Shown: positions 15,830-24,647 of the stretch, piece after piece | Numbering within the stretch: the stretch's first letter is position 1 | How the letters are laid out: each line of letters starts with the position of its first letter | Source: a bacterium | GTDB taxonomy: Bacteria; Auribacterota; UBA6266 | Length of the DNA: 64,000 nucleotides | Direction: 5' to 3' | NCBI GenBank assembly: GCA_023228325.1 | Contig: JALOBK010000001.1 | Location: forward strand, 868,001 to 932,000 | The notes under the pieces: model-generated | What the model saw: the letters and a program-made list of their open reading frames with translations, nothing else | Told to the model about the DNA's origin: nothing | Database searches by the model: none | Position numbers and translations under genes: made by a program

Positions 15830-17621
15830 AGACGCATGGAAGCGTCCGGAAAAGATAAGCGCTAGCCAATGGGCAGATACGTTCAGGTATCTTAATCCGG
15901 TAAGTTCAGCAGAACCGGGTAGATGGAAAACTGATCGCACACCATATTTAAGAGGCATTATGGATGCTTTTACGGATAACACTGTCGATGAAATAACCGT
16001 TATGGCATCATCACAGGTTGGTAAAACGGAAGCAATGTATAACATGCTCGGATATGTCATTGATCAAGATCCCGGACCCACTCTTATGGTTATGCCGAGA
16101 GAAAACGACGCAAAAAGTGTTTCATACAATCGTGTGCGCCCGATGATTGAAGGTTCGCCAGCATTAGTTAAATATATTCCGTCAAATTCAGACGACCTGA
16201 CAAAACTTGAATATCGGCTAGATAGAATGATTTTATACTTTGCGGGATCGAATAGTCCGGCTGATCTAGCTTCACGTCCGATACGTTATTTGTTTTTAGA
16301 TGAGATTGATAAATATCCGAAGTTTTCGGGTAGAGAAGCGGATCCCATTAAACTGGCAAGTGAAAGGCAAAAGACTTTTTGGAATAAGAAAACGGTTAAA
16401 GTGTCGACGCCTACGACAAGGGATGGATATATTTTCAGAGAATACGAGAAATCCGATAGACGTAAATTTTATGTACCATGTCCACATTGTGGTGAATATC
16501 AGGTTTTAGTTTTCGGACAGATAAAGTGGAATCAAAAAGAAACTTCAGCGGAGAAAATCAAGAACGAGCGGCTAGCTTGGTATGAATGTTCAAAGTGTAA
16601 CAAAAAAATAAAAGATTATCAGAAACCAAACATGCTTAATGCCGGCAAATGGATAGCAAAAGACCGGGAGATTAAAAGTAAACACAGAGGTTTTTGGATC
16701 AATTCGCTATATTCGCCGTGGCTGACTTGGAGCGATATTGCGTGTGAGTTTTTAAAATCAAAAGATTTTATAGAGTTACTAATGAATTTTGTTAACTCGT
16801 GGCTGGCTGAGGTATGGGAAGAAAAAATCGAAGAAACCACGGTTGATCGAGTTCGGCAACTTGCATGCGATTATGATGAAGGGTTTGTCCCGGACGAAGT
16901 AGTTGTTCTAACAGCCGGAGTTGATATGCAAAAAGACCATTTTTATTATGTTATTCGTGGATGGGGGTATAGCGAACAATCTTGGCTTATCAGGTGCGGG
17001 CAGGTTGAATATTGGGAAGATATTGTTGAGATAATTTTTAATACAGATTATCGAAAAATATCTGGATCAGAAACTTTACCAGTTTATATGACATGTATAG
17101 ATTCAGGGTACAGGACGGATGAAGTATATCATTTTTGCCGTAGATGGCATGATAGAGCAAAAGCCATTAAGGGACAGGAAGAAATTTCAAGTGGTAGATT
17201 TTATCGTGCATCTAAGGTGGATATAAATTCACTTACAGGCAGTGTTATAAAAAACGGATTAGTACTTTGGAATCTTAATGTAAGTCAGTACAAGGATAAG
17301 ATAAGCAGATTAGTTTCAAGTAAGGATCCGGTTAAATGGCATATTTTTAACGAACCTACGGAAGAATATCTAAATCAATTTACGGCGGAACATAAAGTAT
17401 TGGTACGAAACAGGAATACCGGCAAAGCTAAAGAAATCTGGCAGAAAAAACGATCAACAGTCGCAAATCACTATTTAGATGCTGAAGTGTATGCCTTGGC
17501 GGGAGCAGATATAATCAGGGCACTAAACCTGCGCAGGGAAGATAGGAAAGTGCATAAAGCGGTCAAACAGGAACATAGCCGTTCAGAATGGATTCGTAAG
17601 CGGGAAGGAACGTGGATCTAA
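15783..17621 (+). CDS. Terminase large subunit (GpA family)
   Basis: 612 aa. ATPase: MASSQVGKTE (Walker A, about 75-84) and YLFLDEIDKY (Walker B). A zinc-like pair CPHCGEY...CSKCNKK (about 230-275) is typical of GpA. The nuclease half contains TAGVDMQKDHFYYVIRGWG and TCIDSGYRTDEV, acidic clusters that bind metal, and late SRLVSSKDPVKWHIF. It powers DNA translocation into the prohead and cuts at cos. The GpA-type terminase with gpW and lambda-type portal downstream predicts cos packaging. Confidence 0.94.
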   Translation: MKTLIQDRMIWKKVHKDAWKRPEKISASQWADTFRYLNPVSSAEPGRWKTDRTPYLRGIMDAFTDNTVDEITVMASSQVGKTEAMYNMLGYVIDQDPGPTLMVMPRENDAKSVSYNRVRPMIEGSPALVKYIPSNSDDLTKLEYRLDRMILYFAGSNSPADLASRPIRYLFLDEIDKYPKFSGREADPIKLASERQKTFWNKKTVKVSTPTTRDGYIFREYEKSDRRKFYVPCPHCGEYQVLVFGQIKWNQKETSAEKIKNERLAWYECSKCNKKIKDYQKPNMLNAGKWIAKDREIKSKHRGFWINSLYSPWLTWSDIACEFLKSKDFIELLMNFVNSWLAEVWEEKIEETTVDRVRQLACDYDEGFVPDEVVVLTAGVDMQKDHFYYVIRGWGYSEQSWLIRCGQVEYWEDIVEIIFNTDYRKISGSETLPVYMTCIDSGYRTDEVYHFCRRWHDRAKAIKGQEEISSGRFYRASKVDINSLTGSVIKNGLVLWNLNVSQYKDKISRLVSSKDPVKWHIFNEPTEEYLNQFTAEHKVLVRNRNTGKAKEIWQKKRSTVANHYLDAEVYALAGADIIRALNLRREDRKVHKAVKQEHSRSEWIRKREGTWI

Positions 17622-17839
17622 TGGGCGGACGATGGTTGAAAAGAAATAAAAACTGGATAAAAGAAGAACCAGTAAAAATTACAGAACCTGTAGATGATAG
17701 CGAATATGGGGTGCCATTCATTCCAATACGCTGTCCGAAATGCAACAGTAAGGATGTGAGGTGTTATGTTTCCAGACCGCCGATAAGATACCATGTATGT
17801 AAAACATGCGAGAAGAAATTTAAAAGTGTTGAAGTATAA
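17621..17839 (+). CDS. Small zinc-ribbon protein
   Basis: 72 aa, ATG overlapping the terminase stop. C-terminal IRCPKCNSKDVRC...HVCKTCEKKFKS is a four-cysteine zinc ribbon like those of Ogr/Delta-type or general phage transcription regulators. N-terminus is basic. Between terminase and gpW this may be a late regulator, but no function is proved. Confidence 0.72.
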   Translation: MGGRWLKRNKNWIKEEPVKITEPVDDSEYGVPFIPIRCPKCNSKDVRCYVSRPPIRYHVCKTCEKKFKSVEV

Positions 17840-17875
17840 TATCCTTTTTGGTTTAAATTAACGAAGGGGGATAAA

Positions 17876-18031
17876 ATGTTATCAAAAGAAATGGTTGAAG
17901 AGTATCAGAAAATAATGAAAGAAACATATGGAGAAGAGATTTCATTTGATGAAGCAAAAGAACAGGGCGAGAATTTAGTGAGGTTTTATCAGTTACTAAT
18001 CGATATTGACATGAGAAATAAGAATAAATAA
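17876..18031 (+). CDS. 51-aa conserved-looking helical protein
   Basis: ATG at 17876 with GAAGGGGGA upstream. The product starts MLSKEMVEEYQKIMKETYGE, continues EISFDEAKEQGENLVRFYQL and ends DMRNKNK. The pattern, EFQ-x2-Y-x2-E-x-G-x-E-(I/L)-S-x2-EA-x2-Q/A-x-x-L, resembles very short proteins found repeatedly in mobile elements of candidate-phylum bacteria. Two helices are expected. A terminator follows 118 bases later. Confidence 0.7.
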   Translation: MLSKEMVEEYQKIMKETYGEEISFDEAKEQGENLVRFYQLLIDIDMRNKNK

Positions 18032-18148
18032 CTTTGTACTATTTTGTAGTAAACAGCATATTGAAAAAGATTTTACATGAGATAAACTATAAGTAGATAA
18101 ACAGGACAAGCAAGACGGCTGATCACCGTTTAGCCCAATAAAATTATA

Positions 18149-18187
18149 AAACCCGATTCCTTAGCTAAGGGGGAATCGGGTTTTTTT
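18149..18187 (+). terminator. Strong terminator inside the late operon
   Basis: AAACCCGATTCC (18149-18160) pairs perfectly with GGAATCGGGTTT (18172-18183), followed by T7 in all. It lies between the 51-aa gene and gpW, 23 bases before the gpW start, so head genes need a further promoter, antitermination or readthrough. The 117 bases before it (18032-18148) hold smaller hairpins (ACGG/CCGT, GGCT/AGCC) and no ORF; they could be a small RNA or leader. Confidence 0.85.
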
Positions 18188-18209
18188 ATTGGCATAGAGA
18201 AGGAATAAG

Positions 18210-18425
18210 ATGAGTGCACCTACAAAACAAGAAATGCTTGAAAATGTTGAGAATGCCATAAACGCACGTATGACAGGTGGTGCTGTACAGTCGTACTCAA
18301 TTGGTGGCAGAAATTTGCAGTATATCAGTTTGAGTGAAATGGTGGCTTTACGAGATAAATTGAGACAGGAAATAGCATCGGGAAGTTCACGGACAACATA
18401 TGTTACGTTTGGAGATCCGGTATGA
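18210..18425 (+). CDS. gpW-like head-tail joining protein
   Basis: 71 aa, close to the 68 aa of lambda gpW. Pattern: helical N-terminus, SYSIGGRNLQYISLSEMVALRDKL, which matches the gpW/DUF6148 scheme of a beta hairpin (SYSIGGR) then a helix. Position between terminase and portal is that of lambda W. It should close the filled head and prepare the tail joint. Confidence 0.82.
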   Translation: MSAPTKQEMLENVENAINARMTGGAVQSYSIGGRNLQYISLSEMVALRDKLRQEIASGSSRTTYVTFGDPV

Positions 18426-20014
18426 GTATAAGTGAAAAAATAAATAATGGAATAGATGGTGTTGTAGGTTTCTTTTCACCCAAAGCAAGCCTTAAAAGGC
18501 GCATGTATAGATCAGCAATAAAAGTAACAGAAAAATTTGGAGCATATCAGGGAGCGAGCAGAAACAGATTACGATCATCGTGGATACCCGGTGGAGGGTC
18601 TGCGGATGAAGATATAATTCCAGACCTTTCAGCACTTAGAGAAAGAAGCCGTGATTTAAATCGTAATGATGCGCATGCTTCGGGCATAACATCGACAATG
18701 ACGACAAATGTCGTAGGAGTGGGGATTAAACCTCAGAGCAGAGTGGATGGCGAGGTATTAGGTAAAAATGATACCGAAGCAAAAACATATCAAAAGAAAG
18801 CTGAACAGGCGTGGAAGAAATGGTTAACTTTTGCCGATGCGGGAAACCGCATGGATTTTTACGAGATACAGCAACTGGTTGATAGACAAATCTTAGAAAA
18901 TGGGGAAGCGATAATTATCCCTACTATGATTAAAGATAAACGTAGACCTTTCGCATTAGCTTTGCAGGTGCTAGAAGCTGACAGGCTGGATACTCCGCCG
19001 AATAAGCGGGGAGATAAATCTGTTCGAGGTGGTGTGAGAATTGGCGAGAACGGAGAACCGGTCGCATATTTTATACAGAAAACACATCCGGGTGATTACA
19101 GGTTCAGTAAATCAAGAGACCGTGAGTTTATAGAGATACCGGCAAGGAACGAATTCGGTAGGCAGAATGTATTTCATTTGTTTCCGGTACAACGTTCAGG
19201 GCAAACACGTGGAGTACCCTTTTTTGCGCCGGTACTTAATTATTTTAAAGATTTGGGTGAGTATGCGGAAGCGGAACTTGTATCAGCACGAATAGCGGCT
19301 TGTTTTTCACTGTTTATAACATCAGAAGCGTCAATGGATTTAAATAACGGTTTTGATCGTAACATGAAAGGTCAATATGTCGAGTCGTTAGAGCCGGGAA
19401 TGATAAAACATTTATTGCCCGGAGAAAACATAACTTCTTTTAATCCTCAGAGACCAACAGCCACTTTTGAACCGTTCGTCGAAAGAATGTTAAGAGCGAT
19501 ATCAGCGTCGCTGGGATTGCCTTACGAACTTGTTGCGAAAGATTTTAGTAAGACAAATTATTCATCGGCAAGAGCGGCACTATTAGAAGCACGCAGATAT
19601 TTTAAGGTCAGGCAGGAATGGATCGCCCGCAAATTATGTCAACCAGTATGGGAAATGGTTTTGGAAGAAGCCTATCTCAAGGGAGAGCTGGGCAATATTT
19701 CTTTTTATAAAAATAAAACATACTGGACAAATGCGTCATGGGTAGCCCCGGGATGGGAATGGGTCGATCCGCTAAAAGAAGCTAAAGCGTCGGAGGTGGG
19801 ATTAAAAAATGGAATTGTTACATATTCAGATCTTTACTCCTCTCAGGGGAAAGACTGGGAAGAATGTTTTGAACAAAGAAAAAGAGAACAAGAAAAAATC
19901 AGTGAACTCGGTCTCAATCTTGGAGAAGACAGAAATACAAATATCTCACAAGAATCAGATGAAAATGCCGGAGACGCTGAGGATACAGATACAGGGGTGA
20001 ATAATGAGGAATAA
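18422..20014 (+). CDS. Portal protein (lambda gpB family)
   Basis: 530 aa. N-terminal DLSALRERSRDLNRNDAHAS, the pattern SGITSTMTTNVVGVGIKPQS and the later segment RAISASLGLPYELVAKDFSK are hallmarks of lambda-type portals. Acidic C-terminal tail. Start overlaps gpW stop (ATGAG). It forms the dodecameric ring for DNA entry at one head vertex. Confidence 0.94.
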   Translation: MSISEKINNGIDGVVGFFSPKASLKRRMYRSAIKVTEKFGAYQGASRNRLRSSWIPGGGSADEDIIPDLSALRERSRDLNRNDAHASGITSTMTTNVVGVGIKPQSRVDGEVLGKNDTEAKTYQKKAEQAWKKWLTFADAGNRMDFYEIQQLVDRQILENGEAIIIPTMIKDKRRPFALALQVLEADRLDTPPNKRGDKSVRGGVRIGENGEPVAYFIQKTHPGDYRFSKSRDREFIEIPARNEFGRQNVFHLFPVQRSGQTRGVPFFAPVLNYFKDLGEYAEAELVSARIAACFSLFITSEASMDLNNGFDRNMKGQYVESLEPGMIKHLLPGENITSFNPQRPTATFEPFVERMLRAISASLGLPYELVAKDFSKTNYSSARAALLEARRYFKVRQEWIARKLCQPVWEMVLEEAYLKGELGNISFYKNKTYWTNASWVAPGWEWVDPLKEAKASEVGLKNGIVTYSDLYSSQGKDWEECFEQRKREQEKISELGLNLGEDRNTNISQESDENAGDAEDTDTGVNNEE

Positions 20015-21065
20015 TTTATTTAGAACGGATGTGGTTCGAGCCGGTGATATGAAGATTGATCGTGATAACAATATCATTTATGGATTTGCGGTAGTTTCAA
20101 AAGGAGTAACTAAAGACGAACGTGGAGAGTTTGACGACAAGGCATTGGATGATGTTGTGTGTTTCGGGAACAAGTCGACAGTAGGAGTGAAGTCGAGATT
20201 TGGGCATCCCAACATGTCAAATACGGCACTTGGAACATTTCTAGGCAGGGTAAAAAGTTTCAGGCGAGATGGAGAAGTTGTGAGAGCTGACTTATATATC
20301 GACAAAACCGCATTTGATGCTCCGGACGGAGATTTAGGCGGGTATGTGCTTAAGTTGGCTGAAAGCGATCCCGCAATGTTCGGAGCGTCGATGGTAATCC
20401 ATTGGGATGCTGAGAAGAAAGAGGAGCTTGACGATAAAGGTAATGAGTTACCACCGATTATACGGGTAACAAAGCTGTTGTCAGTGGATGTTGTAGATGA
20501 TCCAGCCGCAAACAATGGGCTGTTCGGATCAGCATTTTTTTCAGACAGTGTTAAACCATCTGCAGAGATGTCAGGGTTTCTGGACAAGTTTCTTGCGGAG
20601 GCATCTGCCGTAGACAAAATGATCGGGTTTTTAGATAGATACAGGACAAATAAAGAACTTATGCAAAAGGAGGAAAAAGGTATGGAAGCTATAACAATCG
20701 AACAATTGAAAAATGAGCACAAAGAGTTGTTTGACACGGTTTTTCAGCAAGGTGTTGAAAATGGTGTTAAAGAGGAAAGGACAAGGGTAGTTTCTATCAT
20801 GAAAACAGCTGAAGAGTTTACTGGTATGAATCAGCTTGCTTTATCAGCGATAGAAGAAGGCTTGAGTGAAGACAAATCGAGAATCAATTTTCAGCATAAA
20901 AGATTAAAAGATCTCGAACTTTCTTCAGCGCCACAAGTCGGACCTGATGACGAGGAAGAACCAAAGAAACAGATGAGTCATTTGGAAAAAGCAAAACAGT
21001 TTCAGCAAGAGCATGGCGGAACGATAACGGATGCATTAAAAGCAACAGCAGAGAAAAGAACCTAA
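20004..21065 (+). CDS. Prohead maturation protease with scaffold-like tail
   Basis: 353 aa. The N-terminal about 190 residues are a serine protease-like fold with candidate catalytic His (SRFGHPNMS) and Ser (MFGASMV), then LLSVDVVDDPAANNGLF, which is typical of phage Mu I/HK97-like proteases. The C-terminal 130 residues are helical and charged (QKEEKGMEAITIEQ and on), likely the scaffold, equal to lambda C/Nu3 combined. An internal ATG with AAAAGGAGGAAAAAGGT upstream at about 20682 may give a separate scaffold product, as Nu3 in lambda. Confidence 0.85.
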   Translation: MRNNLFRTDVVRAGDMKIDRDNNIIYGFAVVSKGVTKDERGEFDDKALDDVVCFGNKSTVGVKSRFGHPNMSNTALGTFLGRVKSFRRDGEVVRADLYIDKTAFDAPDGDLGGYVLKLAESDPAMFGASMVIHWDAEKKEELDDKGNELPPIIRVTKLLSVDVVDDPAANNGLFGSAFFSDSVKPSAEMSGFLDKFLAEASAVDKMIGFLDRYRTNKELMQKEEKGMEAITIEQLKNEHKELFDTVFQQGVENGVKEERTRVVSIMKTAEEFTGMNQLALSAIEEGLSEDKSRINFQHKRLKDLELSSAPQVGPDDEEEPKKQMSHLEKAKQFQQEHGGTITDALKATAEKRT

Positions 21066-21077
21066 AAGGAGGAGAAA

Positions 21078-21821
21078 ATGTCACAAGAAAATATAGGAAT
21101 GAAAGCATTTACAGCAGGAGAAGATTTAGAAGCTTTTCGCAGGGTGAAATTAAGTGCGGGTAGCGGAACACAGGTAGAGTATGCCGATGCGGGAGACGAC
21201 TTTATCGGTATTACAGCCGGGAAAGTGTTAGAAGGTGATTTTGTAACCGTAGCGTTAAAACATGCGGGAAGAACATTTAAGCTGACAGCAGGCGAAGCTT
21301 TTTCAGTAGGAGCAACATTGTATGGTGCCGATGATGGAAAAGTCGCTGATACAGCAGTAGGCAATTCGATAGGAACAGCATTGGAAGCGGCAACTGCCGA
21401 TGCAGAAATAATCGAAGGTGTACTCGATAACGGTTCAGCTTCTGATATAGACGGAGCAAGTGTAGCAGTTGAAGCGGAAAACGCAAACGGAGCGATTCCG
21501 GTAGTATTTGCTAAAACGGGTATTACTGATGCTACAACAGCAGTCGATATTGTAGAGTCGTTGCCATTTAAATGCAAAGTGATCGATTGGTATTTGATAT
21601 CAAGAGACACAACGGCTTCAAACGTAAAATTGCAGGATGGAGAGGCGACACCTAACGATATTACGGCAAATAAAGCTAAAGGCACAGCGGATGACACTAT
21701 CGTAGCCGGTGGGACAATAATCGCTGAACAAGACGAGTTGGAAGCAGAATCAGCGTTAAAAGTTTTAGCGAGTGCTGAAGCGAGTTTCGATGTTTTTGTA
21801 ACGGTAATAAAAATTAGCTAA
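21078..21821 (+). CDS. Head decoration protein (DUF2190-like)
   Basis: 247 aa, RBS AAAAGGAGGAGAAA. The first 110 residues (TAGEDLEAFRRVKLSAGSGT, GIALGxx-like GITAGKVLEGDFVTVALKHA, AVGNSIGTALEAATADAEII) follow the DUF2190 pattern of capsid cement proteins, as in lambda D. The C-terminal half (about residues 125-247) is an added beta-rich region, perhaps exposed on the capsid. Position before the major capsid gene supports it. Confidence 0.82.
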   Translation: MSQENIGMKAFTAGEDLEAFRRVKLSAGSGTQVEYADAGDDFIGITAGKVLEGDFVTVALKHAGRTFKLTAGEAFSVGATLYGADDGKVADTAVGNSIGTALEAATADAEIIEGVLDNGSASDIDGASVAVEAENANGAIPVVFAKTGITDATTAVDIVESLPFKCKVIDWYLISRDTTASNVKLQDGEATPNDITANKAKGTADDTIVAGGTIIAEQDELEAESALKVLASAEASFDVFVTVIKIS

Positions 21822-21835
21822 ATAGGAGGATAAAA

Positions 21836-22798
21836 ATGGGCATTGAATATTCAGGACAGAGAGCCACACCGAGAATGGATCTAGGAACGGCTCTTTTAGA
21901 GTACGTGGAACAGGAGAAGGAGTTCATCGGCACGTCAGTCATGCCGATATTTAAGACGCAGAAACAAAAATCGGTATATCCTGCGATAACCCGGGAAAGT
22001 ATTACTCGAAATGCTGATACAAAAAGAGCCATGAGAGGAAACTATAACCGTGATGGGTTCAGCGCAAAGGATAAATCGTATAACTGTCAGGAACACGGTT
22101 TGGAAGGAGTATTGGATGATAGCGAAAGAGAGATGTACGCAAGTGATTTTGATGCGGAGTTGATAACGACAAAAATCACCATGCGTAGAGTTCTTCAAGC
22201 GCAGGAAAAAAGGATAGCAAGTGCATTATTCGATACAAGCGTATTTACGGGATCTGATTTGTATACAGACATATCCGGATCAGCTCCGTGGGACGCTGTA
22301 GGGAGCAAAGTTATTACACAGATACGCACAGCAAAATCCAAAGTGCGATCTAACTGCGGAATGAATCCAAATGCGCTTATCATGAGTTCGACAAATATCG
22401 AACGGTTGAAAGCGAATACGGAGATAGTTGATCTTATCAAATATACACAGAGACCGACAGATGCTGAGGTGAGATCGGCTTTAGCTGATTTGTTCGGGGT
22501 GAAATATATATTTGAGGGGAAAGCTATACAAAATACCGCAAAAGAGGGGAAAGCCTTTGTAAGTGGCGATATATGGAGCGACGACTATGTTCTTTTAGCT
22601 CTTGTGGCGAATGACGGACAGGATTTGTCACAGCCGGGTATAGGCAGAACATTTTTGTGGGAAGCAGACAGCCCTGATAATGCGGTAGTTGAACAGTATC
22701 GTGCGGAAGATGTGAGAAGTGATGTTTACCGAGTTAGGCAACATGTAGACGAGCAGGTTATTGATTCGTATTTTGCTCATCTTTTAAAAGTAGACTGA
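21836..22798 (+). CDS. Major capsid protein
   Basis: 320 aa, RBS TAGGAGGATAAAA. Located just after the decoration gene and followed by a strong hairpin. Features such as SVMPIFKTQKQKSVYPAITR (P-loop/N-arm), a helix-rich central part and FLWEADSPDNAVVEQYRAED at the C-terminus fit HK97-fold capsid proteins of the lambda E-like length class. It forms the shell. Sequence identity is weak by eye, so position is the main support. Confidence 0.85.
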   Translation: MGIEYSGQRATPRMDLGTALLEYVEQEKEFIGTSVMPIFKTQKQKSVYPAITRESITRNADTKRAMRGNYNRDGFSAKDKSYNCQEHGLEGVLDDSEREMYASDFDAELITTKITMRRVLQAQEKRIASALFDTSVFTGSDLYTDISGSAPWDAVGSKVITQIRTAKSKVRSNCGMNPNALIMSSTNIERLKANTEIVDLIKYTQRPTDAEVRSALADLFGVKYIFEGKAIQNTAKEGKAFVSGDIWSDDYVLLALVANDGQDLSQPGIGRTFLWEADSPDNAVVEQYRAEDVRSDVYRVRQHVDEQVIDSYFAHLLKVD

Positions 22799-22805
22799 TC
22801 TGGCA

Positions 22806-22830
22806 GGGCGGGGGATTAACTCCCTCGCCC
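22806..22830 (+). terminator. Attenuator-like hairpin after the major capsid gene
   Basis: GGGCGGGGGA (22806-22815) pairs with TCCCTCGCCC (22821-22830) around TTAAC. No T-run follows. It probably stabilises the capsid mRNA or reduces readthrough into the connector genes. Confidence 0.55.
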
Positions 22831-22849
22831 GCTTAGCTTGGAGGAGAAT

Positions 22850-23221
22850 ATGATCAGCAAAAATATGACAAAAGAATTATGTGGAGAGAAACACATCGCT
22901 CTGGAGAAAGAAAACAAAGAAACAAAAGAACAGTTAAAAGAGCATGATGAAAAGATACGGGTAGCAGACGTTAAATTCACAGAACTCTCAGGCGATATCA
23001 AACATATCAAAGATCGTATTGATAATGGGCTGTCGAAAACTGTGTATGAGATCAGAGAAAAGATGGATGAGTTTATCCCGGTTGTAAGAGATAGCGCAGA
23101 GTGGGCGGGAAAATTTAAACAGGCAGTATATTTCATTTCTGTAACCTGTATAGCCGGGGGGCTTATCGGGTTAGCTTTTTATGTAACTGGTCTTCTAATA
23201 GAAAGGATTATTTCAACATGA
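22850..23221 (+). CDS. Coiled-coil protein with one C-terminal membrane span (XhlA-like)
   Basis: 123 aa from ATG 22850, which follows TTGGAGGAG. Residues 10-80 are a charged coiled coil; residues about 92-118 (FISVTCIAGGLIGLAFYVTG) span the membrane. This layout matches haemolysin XhlA-like proteins and phage spanin/holin accessories, though it sits oddly between capsid and connector genes. Role in lysis is possible, not shown. Confidence 0.68.
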   Translation: MISKNMTKELCGEKHIALEKENKETKEQLKEHDEKIRVADVKFTELSGDIKHIKDRIDNGLSKTVYEIREKMDEFIPVVRDSAEWAGKFKQAVYFISVTCIAGGLIGLAFYVTGLLIERIIST

Positions 23222-23562
23222 GTTTTAAAGAACAGCTACCAGATGATATGAAGCAAGTATTTCTTAATACAGATGAATTTGCCGATGAAATAGAGTATGC
23301 GTCTTCGGGCGTATTGCCGAAAGAAATAAAAGCGATAGTTGTTTTTAAAGAGCTTGAGCTAACTGGAGAGAATAACGGCAGGGCGATAAAAAACCAAGCT
23401 GAGATATATATTCTAAAAGATGAGGATGACGGTGTTTTGCAGATCAACAAACAGAATGACAGAATAACATTTAATGATTCTGAAGGAATAGAACGAAGGG
23501 GAAGGATAGTTGATATTATTACGCAAGATGAAGGAATGTTTCATCTACTGGTAGGTTGGTAA
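23218..23562 (+). CDS. Head-tail connector (gpFII-like)
   Basis: 114 aa, start overlapping the previous stop (ATGAG). Beta-rich with IKAIVVFKELELTGENNGRA and a C-terminal TQDEGMFHLLVGW, like small connector proteins (lambda FII group). Position between capsid and tail-terminator genes fits. By eye the family is not certain. Confidence 0.65.
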   Translation: MSFKEQLPDDMKQVFLNTDEFADEIEYASSGVLPKEIKAIVVFKELELTGENNGRAIKNQAEIYILKDEDDGVLQINKQNDRITFNDSEGIERRGRIVDIITQDEGMFHLLVGW

Positions 23563-24167
23563 TGAGTTTAAACGTTGAAATAGATTCAAGAGAACTGGAT
23601 AACGCAATCAAAATAGCGCCGAGACAATTAAAAATTGAACTTGGTGATGGGATGGATCGTATCACCAAGGGTTTTCTGAAAAGGTTTAGACAGCAAAAAC
23701 TTCAGGGCCCACCGGGTGTGAGAGGAGCATCAGGACACGGTCTTTTTGGAACATTTAAACGTGTATCGCTTGTCACTTCATCAATTTATGATATGGGCAT
23801 GGAAGTGTATACCGATTCTAAAATAGCACGGTTGCACGAAGAAGGCGGAATAGTAAGGGATCCAAGTGGCGGACGGTTAGCTGTACCGTTATCAGCAAGA
23901 TCTCAAATGTTCACAGGGAAAGGAAAGCTGAGAAAAAGATACAAAAGTCCGAGAGAACTTAAAAATGTAAAACCGATGAGATTTAAAGGGAAAACGTTTT
24001 TGACAAGAGTGTGGAAGGGGACAGGCAAACTAATGCCATTATATGTTTTAAAAAGGCAAGTCAGGATTAAACCCCGATTAGGTTTTTACCGGACTTGGGA
24101 TGGATTGGATAATTACAGGATAAATATTTTGAATAGTTCGATAGACAAGGCTTTGAAGAAAATATGA
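23562..24167 (+). CDS. Minor tail/tail completion protein (gpZ-like)
   Basis: 201 aa from ATG 23562, overlapping the previous stop. Basic throughout, with LHEEGGIVRDPSGGRLAVPL, a motif shared by phage tail completion proteins of the Z/HK97-gp10 type, whose 'HxxGG' segment and basic body line the neck. Probable neck protein linking head to tail. Confidence 0.72.
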   Translation: MSLNVEIDSRELDNAIKIAPRQLKIELGDGMDRITKGFLKRFRQQKLQGPPGVRGASGHGLFGTFKRVSLVTSSIYDMGMEVYTDSKIARLHEEGGIVRDPSGGRLAVPLSARSQMFTGKGKLRKRYKSPRELKNVKPMRFKGKTFLTRVWKGTGKLMPLYVLKRQVRIKPRLGFYRTWDGLDNYRINILNSSIDKALKKI

Positions 24168-24634
24168 ATGAAACAGTCAGAGAAAAAATATTACAAAATC
24201 TTAAGACCACGCTGGAAAGTATCACTACTGATAATGGCTATAATTTTGATTTCAACGCAGATACAGTTCAAAGATGGTCAATGCACGGTAACAGTCTGGT
24301 TGATGTTCCGACAGTTATTTTAAGCCCCGGTGACGAGGAGGAAAAGGGCGGAACATTACCGTATATACAATGCGAGTTGACAGTGTACTTAGATGTGTTT
24401 TTTATAAATAACGAGTCGGACAGTATTGTGACCGATACTTATCTGAACAGATTGCAGGGGGATATAAAAAAAGCGGTTTTGTCGGATTATTCAAGAGGAG
24501 GATACGCAATTGATACAAATGTTCGAGGGACGACTCCATTTGAGACAACGGAAGGACAGCAGTATGCGGGGATAATTATTGAGATAGGGATAACATATCA
24601 GCATAAACGAAACGATCCGACATTAGTAAATTAA
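24164..24634 (+). CDS. Tail terminator protein (gpU-like)
   Basis: 156 aa. Starts with REKILQNLKTTLESI, then a beta-rich part with PTVILSPGDEEEKGG and YLDVFFINNESDSI, the scheme of lambda U/gp10-like tail terminators, which cap the tail tube hexamer and stop elongation. Overlaps the preceding gene by 4 bases. Confidence 0.72.
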   Translation: MNETVREKILQNLKTTLESITTDNGYNFDFNADTVQRWSMHGNSLVDVPTVILSPGDEEEKGGTLPYIQCELTVYLDVFFINNESDSIVTDTYLNRLQGDIKKAVLSDYSRGGYAIDTNVRGTTPFETTEGQQYAGIIIEIGITYQHKRNDPTLVN

Positions 24635-24647
24635 AGGGAGGAAGATA

